64,000 nucleotides of DNA, taken from Streptomyces omiyaensis. GTDB taxonomy: Bacteria > Actinomycetota > Actinomycetes > Streptomycetales > Streptomycetaceae. The position numbers and the translations under genes are program-made. The notes under the pieces were generated by a model that saw only the letters and a program-made list of their open reading frames with translations, searched no databases and was not told the DNA's origin. The stretch covers positions 1 to 64,000 of the forward strand of contig NZ_BMVV01000027.1 in NCBI RefSeq assembly GCF_014650895.1. The letters are read 5' to 3'. Shown piece by piece: positions 1-19,600 of this stretch. How positions within the stretch are numbered: position 1 is the first letter of the stretch; each line of letters begins with the position of its first letter.

Positions 1-107
1 GCGTCGGGGGCGGTGGGGTCACGCTGCGGGGTGCGCGGGGGCGCGCACGGCCCGGGGCGCGCGGCGGGGAGGGGCCGCGGGCGTGCGTGACGGGAGGCGT
101 GCGGCGG

Positions 108-647
108 TCAGAGCCCGCCGGCGTTGCCCACCGGGACGGCCTCGGCCGTGGCCGCGTTCTCCAGCATGTAGCCCCTCCCCCACACGGTCCTGATCGAGAG
201 GTCGATCGGCAGGAGCCGGCGGCGGAGTCGCATGATGTGCAGGTCGAGCGAGTTCCGGTTCAGCGTCGGCGTGCGCATGGCGAGGCACTCGACGAACTCG
301 GCGCGGTAGACGACCTCGCCGAAGCGGTCGATGAGCAGGCGCATCAGCTCGGTCTGCGTGGTGGAGATGGTGATGGAGTTGGGGCCGTAACTCAGGGTGC
401 CGGTCGAGTCGATCGTCGGCACCCGACAGCTGTCGAAACGGTTCTGCAGCGCTTTGACCCGGGCTTCCAGGTCGTCTCTGGACACCGGGGGACGTATCCA
501 GTCCTCGACCGGGTCGTTGCTGATGGGTGGCTGCGCGCCCGCCTCGACGACGAGTAAGCGCGGCACCCCCTCTTTGCGGTAGCGGGTCCGCAGATCCGCC
601 TGTGCAGGCCATCGAACGAAGACGACGTCGGTGTTCCGAACGCCCAC
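108..647 (-). CDS. OmpR-type winged-helix regulator with atypical receiver-like N-terminus
   Basis: About 179 residues. The C-terminal half is a winged-helix DNA-binding domain of the OmpR/PhoB class: a beta sheet with SYGPNSITIS, the recognition helix in NSLDLHIMRLRRRL, and the wing ending in TVWGRGYML. The N-terminal half looks like a shortened receiver domain but I see no phospho-acceptor Asp in the usual strand order, so phosphorylation is doubtful. Two starts are possible. ATG at 668 has only a weak GTGGG in front. GTG at 647 lies 8 nt after a perfect AAGGAGG, so I chose 647; homologues might support the longer form. It is the leftmost gene of the NRPS block, on the same strand as the UvrA-like gene and megasynthases, and is a candidate cluster regulator acting on the TGAAAGATC boxes (inference). 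Confidence 0.82.
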   Translation of the reverse strand: MGVRNTDVVFVRWPAQADLRTRYRKEGVPRLLVVEAGAQPPISNDPVEDWIRPPVSRDDLEARVKALQNRFDSCRVPTIDSTGTLSYGPNSITISTTQTELMRLLIDRFGEVVYRAEFVECLAMRTPTLNRNSLDLHIMRLRRRLLPIDLSIRTVWGRGYMLENAATAEAVPVGNAGGL

Positions 648-655
648 GAGCACAT

Positions 656-662
656 CCTCCTT
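656..662 (-). promoter_or_regulatory. Strong Shine-Dalgarno AAGGAGG deciding the regulator start
   Basis: AAGGAGG on the minus strand, 8 nt before the in-frame GTG at 647. It lies inside the frame if the upstream ATG at 668 is used (codons 3-5), so it argues for the shorter regulator. Confidence 0.55.
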
Positions 663-1313
663 GGACATCCCACGAAAGCCGGCGGCCCGTGCGGTGACGG
701 GCGGGGCACGTGTCTTTCACGGCAAGAGCGCGTGGTTCCTGGCGGGTTTCCGGTGCGGCTATGCGTCCATCGCACCCCGCAGGGGCCGGGGGCGGATTCC
801 GGTCGGGGCCAGGTCCGGGGGATGTGCGCGGCGGGGAGGGCGCGGGGGCCGGGAGGGGCGCCTCGTGACGCCGGTCCCGGCGGTGCGGGAGGTCACGCGG
901 TACGGGGTCGGGCCGTCCGCCCGACATCGCCCGCCGGGGAGCGTGCGGGCGCCGGGGAGCGGGCGGGCCCGTCGCGCGCCGGGGAGTACGCGGCTCCGCC
1001 GCGGGGCCGGGGGGCCGTCGCCCCGCCGCGGGACGAGAAGGGCGCGGCCGCGTCGCGGGCCCGGGAGTACGCCGCTACATCGGGGGCGCCGGCGGGTGCC
1101 GGCGCAGCGCGGACGGCGGCGGGCGCCGCTCCGGCGCGGACGCTGACGGGCGCCGTTGCACCGGCGCCTCGGGTGGTGCGTACGACATCGGCACCGGGGG
1201 CGGTCGTCGCGACATCGCCGTCGCGCCGTCTCCCCGGACTCCCGCGTGGTCGCGACACAGGTCACGCCCATCACTGCCTCCACATCGGACTGGGTCTCCA
1301 TCGACCTCACCCC

Positions 1314-1343
1314 ATACTTGATCGGAACATGCCGACCTGTCGC
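1314..1343 (-). promoter_or_regulatory. Putative promoter A (-35 GCGACA, -10 AAGTAT)
   Basis: On the minus strand GCGACA (1343-1338) and AAGTAT (1319-1314) are separated by 18 nt. The operator-like box at 1349 ends 29 nt before the -10, exactly as at the megasynthase promoter (21642-21677). It reads toward the regulator gene; a GTG at 1310 lies about 5 nt after the -10, so a leaderless start is conceivable. Confidence 0.45.
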
Positions 1344-1348
1344 AGGGG

Positions 1349-1374
1349 TGAAAGATCCTCGCCAGATAAAGATC
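1349..1374 (-). promoter_or_regulatory. Operator-like box copy A (TGAAAGATCCTCG)
   Basis: First of three near-identical boxes in the NRPS block. Plus-strand TGAAAGATCCTCGCCAGA is followed by a second AAAGATC 17 bp downstream, giving a direct repeat. Its position just upstream of a -35 is that expected for an activator site. The binding protein is unknown; the local OmpR-type regulator is the obvious candidate. Confidence 0.55.
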
Positions 1375-1449
1375 GGCGACGGCCGAAAGGCGCGGTACGG
1401 CCGCCGGGCCCGCCGGCCCCGGTTCGGACGGGGCGGGCGGGAGGTGCCG

Positions 1450-3840
<2,391 letters not shown>

Positions 3841-3948
3841 GGCGTCTCCAGGGGTGTTCGAAGGTGCCCTCACTGTATATCTGCGTATCGAGTGGGGACT
3901 TCGGGACGGTTTTACGCGGAGGACGGGGTGCGAAGTCTCAAACGCCCA

Positions 3949-3981
3949 GGTCCGCGGGGGGAAGGGTTCCGCCCGCGGACC
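3949..3981 (-). terminator. Hairpin at the end of the NRPS-mbtH operon
   Basis: GGTCCGCGGG (3949-3958) pairs perfectly with CCCGCGGACC (3972-3981) across a 13-nt loop, 12 nt past the mbtH stop. There is no clear U tract, as is common for Streptomyces terminators. Confidence 0.55.
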
Positions 3982-3992
3982 CGGGATGCGGA

Positions 3993-4208
3993 TCAGACCG
4001 CCGGGGTCGCCTCGCGCAGGCTGCGGGGGCGGATGTCGGGCCAGTTCTCCTCGACGTACGCGATGCTCTCGGCCCGGCCCGCCGGGCCGAAGACGATCCG
4101 CCAGCCGGCGGGCACCTCGGCGAAGGTGGGCCACAGCGCGTGCTGGTCCTCGTCGTTGACCACCACGTGGAACTCGCCGTTCTCGTCGTCGAACGGGTTG
4201 ACGCTCAT
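3993..4208 (-). CDS. MbtH-like NRPS chaperone
   Basis: 71 residues, the normal family size. It has the N-terminal NPFDDENGEF, the conserved Trp residues (HALWP, AGWRIVF, ENWPD), and an SxxYVEENWPDIRPRSL-type C-terminal signature. MbtH proteins bind adenylation domains and are often needed for their folding or activity. ATG at 4208 follows AAGGAG with 7-nt spacing, so the longer open frame reaching 4358 is not used. It starts 20 nt after the stop of the second megasynthase and is surely co-transcribed with it; tioT holds the equivalent place in thiocoraline-type loci (from memory). Confidence 0.95.
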   Translation of the reverse strand: MSVNPFDDENGEFHVVVNDEDQHALWPTFAEVPAGWRIVFGPAGRAESIAYVEENWPDIRPRSLREATPAV

Positions 4209-4228
4209 CTCTGTCTCCTTCGTCGTGC

Positions 4229-13657
<9,429 letters not shown>

Positions 13658-13665
13658 GCTGCTGT

Positions 13666-16600
13666 TTACCTTTCGGTCATCCTGCGCAGGGGTTTCCGGA
13701 CGGAGGTCGACAGGCCGTCCCAGTGGCGGCCGAGTTCGGCGACGGTGGGCGCGGCGAAGAGGGTGCGGAGCGGGAGTTCGACGCCCAGGTCGGAGCGGAC
13801 GCGGGCGGCGAGCCGGGTGGCGAGCAGCGAGTGGCCGCCGAGGGCGAAGAAGTCGTCGTCCAGGCCGACGCGCGCCACGCCGAGGAGTTCGGCGAAGAGC
13901 GCGCACAGGGCGGTCTCACGGGGCGTGCCGGGGGCCCGGTAGGGCGCGTCGGCGGCCTCGGGCCGGGGCAGCCGGGCGCGGTCCAGTTTGCCGTTGGCGG
14001 TGCGCGGGACGGCGGGGAGGAGGACCACGGCCGAGGGGACCATGTAGTCGGGCAGCCAGGCGCGGACGGAGCTCTGGAGCTCCCGGGCGGGCGGTGCCCC
14101 GGCGCCGTCCTCGGCGACGACGTAGCCGACGAGGCGACGGTCGCCCGGCTGGTCCTCGCGGACGACGACGACGGCCTCGCGGACCGCCGGGTGGCGGGTG
14201 AGGGCGTGCTCGACGTCTCCGGGTTCGATGCGGAAGCCGCGGAGCTTGATCTGGAAGTCGGCCCGGCCGAGGTACTCGATCTCGCCGGTGGGCGACCAGC
14301 GGGCCAGGTCGCCGGTGCGGTACATGCGGGAGCCGGGCGGGCCGTACGGGTCGGCGGTGAACCGGCCGGCGGTCATGCCGGGCCTGCGGTGGTAGCCGCG
14401 GGCGAGGCCGTCGCCGGCGATCCAGAGGTCTCCGGCGACGCCCGGCGGGACGGGCCGCAGGGCCGGGTCGAGGACGCGGACCCGCTGGTTGGCGAGGGGG
14501 GTGCCGATCGACGGGGGCGGGGCGTCGGCGACGTCCGCGAGGGTCGACCAGATGGTGGTCTCGGTGGGGCCGTACAGGTTGACGACCTGGGCGGCGTGGG
14601 CGGTGAGCAGGCCGGCGAGGGGGGCGGGCAGGGCCTCGCCGCCGGTGAGGACGCGCAGGCCGGCGAGGCGGCCGGCGTCGTGCAGGGCGAGCATCTGCCA
14701 GAGGGCGGGGGTGGCCTGCATGACGGTGGTGCCGGTCTCCTCGACGAGGTCGAGGAGGGCCTGCGGGGCGGCGACGTGGTCGCGGCCGGCGAGGACCACG
14801 CGGGCGCCGGTGGTGAGGGGCAGGAAGAGTTCCAGGGCGGCGATGTCGAAGGCGATGGTGGTGACGGCCGTGAGCGCGTCGGCGGGCGTCAGGCGGAGGG
14901 TCCGCTGCACGCCGGCGAGGAAGTTGGCGAGCGCCCCGTGGGGGACGACGACGCCCTTGGGCGTGCCCGTCGAGCCGGAGGTGTAGATGGTGTAGGCGGC
15001 GCGGCCGGGGGGTGTGGCGAGGCCGGGGTCGTGGGCGGGGTGGGCCGTGAGGTCGGTCCGGTCGAGGAGGTCGCGGTCGAGGACGAGGGCGGCCTCGCTG
15101 TCCTCGATCACGGAGCGGATGCGGGCGGCGGGGTGGTCGGGGTCGACGGGGACGTAGCAGCCGCCGGCCTTCCAGACCGCGAGGAGCGCCACGACGAGGT
15201 CGGCGGAGCGGGGCAGCAGGACGACGACCCGGCTCTCGGGTCCGACGCCCCGGGAGACCAGCCAGTGGGCCATCCGGTTGGCGCGGGCGTCCAGCGCGGC
15301 GTAGGTGATCCGCTCGCCGTCCGCTTCGAGGGCGACGGCGTAGGGGGTGGTCCCGGCCTGTTCGGCGAAGCGTTCCGGGGTGGTGCCGGCGGGGACGGCG
15401 AGCGCGGTGGCGTTCCAGTCGCGGAGGACGAGGCTCCGCTCGGTGCCGGAGAGGAGGTCGACGGCGGCGGTGCGGGTCTCCGGTGCGGCGGCGAACTGCC
15501 GCAGGACCCGGGCGAGCCGCTCGGCGACGGCCTCGACCGTGTCGGTGTCGAGGACGTCCGGGTGGTGCTGGAGGGTGACGGCGAGCATCGGGTCGGCCGC
15601 GGCGAGCACGGTCAGCGGGTAGTGGGTGGGCGCGAAGGGCCGGATGCCGGTGACGGTCAGCTCGGCGGAGGCGCCCGCGCGGGAGAGCGCGGCCCGGTCG
15701 ACGGGGAACGACTCGAAGATCACGATGGTGTCGAAGAGCGCGGGCAGGCCGGTCGCCCGGTGGATGTCGCCGAGACCCACGTGGTGGTGGTCCAGCGTCC
15801 TGGCCTGGGCGTCCTGCACCGACCTGAGGAGGCCGGCGAGGCTCTCGCCGGGCGCGCACCGGACGCGCACCGGCACGGTGTTGGTGAACATGCCGACGGC
15901 GGTGTGCGCGCCGGGCAGGTCGGGCGGGCGGACGGTGACGGAGCTGCCGAGGACGACGTCGGTGGACCCGGTGAGTCCGGCGAGGACGACGGCCCAGGCG
16001 CCCTGGACGAGGACGTTGGGGGTGATGCCGCTCTCGGCGGCCCGCCGGACGACGAGCGCCGCCTCCTGCGGGGTGAGCGGGACGTCGACCTGGCCGACGT
16101 CCCGGCCGGGGGCGGTCCCGGCCGCGTCCGGCGCCCGCTCCCCGGCGGGGGCGAGGGCGGCGGCGAGGAGGGTGGGCTGGTCGACGCCGGAGAGCTCGTC
16201 GGCCCAGGCGGCGAGCGCCGCGTCGCTCTCGGCGGCGCCGCGGCGCGCCTGCCGGCGCAGGAACTCGCGGTATCCGTGCCCGGCGGGTTCCAGCGCGCCG
16301 GGCCCGTCGGCGTACAGCCGCATCAGCTCCTGCTCGACGATCGGCAGCGACCAGCCGTCGAAGAGGACGTGGTGGGCGGTGAGGGCGAGTTCGGAGCGGT
16401 CGGGGGCGAGGGTGACCAGGTGGAAGCGGAGCAGCGGGGCGGTGTCCTGCGGGAACCGCTCCTCGCGCTCCTCCGCGAGGATCCGGGCGAGGGTCTCCTC
16501 CTGCTCCCCCTCCCGGGCGCCGGTGAGGTCGAGGTGCCGGAAGGGCACGGTGACGCCGTCGACGACGACCTGGACGGGGTCGCCGGCGGCGGTGGACGCG

Positions 16601-19600
16601 AAGGCGACCCGCAGGTTGGGGTGGCGGTCGAGGAGGTGCTGGGCGGCGGTCCGCAGCCGGCCGGGGTCCACGGCCCCGTCGATCCGGAAGACGAACTGGG
16701 TCTGGTAGGAGGCGGCGGCCGCGTCGCCGAGCATGCTGTGGAAGAGCAGGCCCTGCTGGAGCGGGGTCAGCGGCCAGACGTCGCCGATCCGGCCGTACCG
16801 GCCCTTCCATCCGTCCAGGTCCCGCTGGGTCGCCGTCACCAGCGGCACGTCGGAGGGGGTGAGCCCGCCGGCGCCGGCGGCGGCCTGGGCGCGCAGTCCG
16901 CGCAGGGCCAGCTGCCAGGTGTCGGCGAGGCGGCGGACCTCGTCCTCGGAGAGCACGCCGGGGGCGAAGCCGAAGAAGGCCCGGAGCCGGTCGCCGTCGC
17001 CGGTCCGGGCGACGAGGGAGTCGAGCGAGAGGGCGGAGATCATCGGGGTGCCGGGAGCCGGCGCGGCGACGAGTCCGGCGGTCTCGGGTGCGGGCGTCCA
17101 CGGGGTCTCGCCGTCCGCGCGGGACCCGTCGAAGGCGAACCTGCCGAGGTGGTTGAAGCCGACCTCGTCGGCGGGGAGTTCGCGCAGGACGGCGGCGGTC
17201 GTCTCGTTGAGGTAGCGCAGCAGGGTGTAGCCGATGCCCTGGTCGGGCAGGGCGCGGCGGCTCTCCTTGACGCGCCGCAGGGCCTCGGCGGCGGCCGGTC
17301 CGCCGGCGAGCGCGTCGGCGACGTCGAGGCCGGTGAGGTCGAAGCGGACCGGGTGGACGGTGGTGAACCAGCCGACGGTACGGGTCAGGTCGGCGCCCGG
17401 GACCAGCTCCTCCTGGCGTCCGTGGCCTTCGAGCCGCACCACGGGGCCGGGGCCGGCGTCCGGGCCCCGGTGGTCGGCGAGGGCGAGGACGAGGGCGGTG
17501 AGCAGCACGTCGTCGACGCCGCAGCGGAAGGCGGCCGGCACGGAGGTGAGGACGGCCGCGCCGAGGTCGGCGGGGACCTCGACGCGGTGGGTCCGCGCGG
17601 TGGCGGCGAGGTCGGTCGCCGGGTCGAGGCGGCGGGCGCCGAGCGGTTTCCCGGCCGGGGCCAGGATCCCGCGCCAGAGGTCGAGTTCGGCGGTGCGGGC
17701 CGGGCGGGCGGCCTCCTCGGCGAGCGCGTCGGCCCACTGCCGCGGCGAGGTGCCGACGGGGGCCGGGGCGGGGGTGCGGCCGGCGCGGAGCGCGTCGGCA
17801 GCCTCGGCGAGGTCGGGGACGATCACGCGCCAGGACATGCCGTCGACGACGAGGTGGTGGGCGGCGACGAGCAGCCGTCCGGGGAGGCCCGGGGAGGGCT
17901 CGAACCAGACGAGGCGGAGCATCTCCCCGGCGGTCGCGTCGATCTCCGCGACGGCGCGGGCGGCCTCGTCGGCGAGGAGCGCCTGCCAGGCGGGGCCGGT
18001 GAGGTCGTCGGGGCGGGGGACGCGCCGCAGGAGCCGGTCCGCCGCGACGGATCCGGGCGGTCCGACGTGGAGTTCGGTGCCGGAGAGCCGGGAGCGGAGC
18101 ACGTCGTGCCGGTCGAGGACGGCGCCGAGGGCCGCGGTGAGGACACCGGCGGTGAGGCCGGCCGGCAGGGTCAGCACCAGCCACTGGGCGAGCCGGTCGA
18201 GGCCGGGGCCGTTCTCGGCGAAGAGGCGGGCCATGGGCGGCAGCGGGACGGGGCCGGCGGGGGCCGGCGCCTCCGGGGCGGCGGCCGGCGCGGCGACGGG
18301 ACCGGCCGCGGCGGCGAGGGCGGCGACGGTGCGGCACTCGAAGACGGTCCGCGCGGTGAGGCCGAGCCCGCCGGCGCGGGCGAGCGTGACCACCCGCATC
18401 GCGGAGATGCTGTCGCCGCCCAGGGTGAAGAAGTCGTCGTCGAGGCCGACCCGGGCGGTGCCGAGGACCTCGGCGAAGGCTTCGGCGAGGAGTCGTTCGC
18501 CCGCGGTCCTGGCCACCCGGTGGGGGCGGCGCACGGCCTGCGGCGCGGGCAGCGCGGCGCGGTCGAGGGTGCCGTGCGCGGTGAGCGGCAGGCTGTCGTG
18601 GACGAGGAAGACGGCGGGCACCAGGTGGTCGGGGAGCCGGTCGGCGGCGAAGCGGCGCAGCTCGGCCACGTCCAGGCCGGCGCCGAAGTCCACGTCGAGG
18701 CCGGCGGCGCCGAGCCGCCCGGGGGTGCCGGGGACGACGTGGGCGACGAACCTGACGGACCCGTCGGACCCGTCGGGTCCCCCGTCTCCCCCGGAGTGCG
18801 GGACGACGGCCGCCCGGGCGACGCCGGGGTGGGCGGCGAGGACGGCCTCGGTGGTGGCGGGCTCGGCCCACAGGCCGCGGATCCGCACCCGCCGGTCGGC
18901 GCGGCCGGCGTGCTCCAGCTCGCCGTCGGCGTTCCAGCGGGCCAGGTCGCCGGTGCGGTGCATCAGGCCGCCGGGCGGGCCGAAGGGGCAGGGGACGAAG
19001 CGTTCCGCCGTCGCGCCGGGCCGGTGCGCGAGGCCCCGGGCGAGGCCGGTGCCGGAGACGTACACCTCGCCGACGACCCCGGCGGGCACCGGGTGGAGCC
19101 CGCCGTCCAGGAGGTGGATCCCGGTGTTCCGGACGGGCCGGCCGAGCGGCGCGCCGGCCGACCCGGTCCGGTGCTCCCACGCCGTCGCGTCGAGCGCGGT
19201 GCCGGCGGGGCCGTACACGTGGTGGAGGGGGACGTCGTACAGCGCGCGGAAGCGGGCGGCGAGGGCGGCCGGCAGGGCCTCCCCGCCGCACAGGACGCGC
19301 CGCAGGCCCTTGCAGGCGGTCGCGGCGGCCTCGTCGCGGACGAGGGCGGCGAGGACCGAGGGGGTGAGGTGCAGGGTGGTGGCGCCGGTGCGGCGGACCG
19401 CTTCGGCGAGCGCGGCGGCGTCCCGCTGCACGTCCTGCGCGGTCGTCGCGACGGCGGCGCCGGCGGTCAGCGGCCACAGGAGCTCCCACAGGGCGGGCGC
19501 GCCGAGCGCCGCCGGCGTCTTGTGGAGCACCCGGTCGTCCGGGTCGAGGCGGTACCGCTGCTGCATGCCGAGCAGGCCGTCGGCGAGGGCGGCGTGGGTG

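Larger units (their letters stand above)
669..1449. other. 780-bp stretch without a credible gene; very GC-rich, low complexity
   Basis: This lies between the regulator start and the end of the UvrA-like gene. About 760-1250 is built from degenerate repeats rich in GCGGGGA/CGGCGC units. Open frames here (for example minus 1310-759) translate to Arg/Pro runs without domain character, so I call none. The left part (1300-1380) holds a promoter-like array: a TGAAAGATC box, then -35/-10 hexamers reading toward the regulator. A transcript from there would have a leader of roughly 650 nt before the regulator, or would begin at a GTG at 1310 encoding a short, plausible-looking N-terminus that soon becomes Arg-rich. 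A GC-rich imperfect inverted repeat near 1408-1441 could end UvrA transcription. Confidence 0.5.

Noticed and set aside
1..107. Possible gene or terminator at the left edge
   Set aside because: GC-rich sequence without a supported ORF; no clean hairpin behind the regulator could be assigned.
759..1310. 183-codon minus-strand ORF downstream of promoter A
   Set aside because: Only the first ~25 residues look protein-like; the rest is Arg/Pro-rich. Kept as a question under the findings rather than as a gene.
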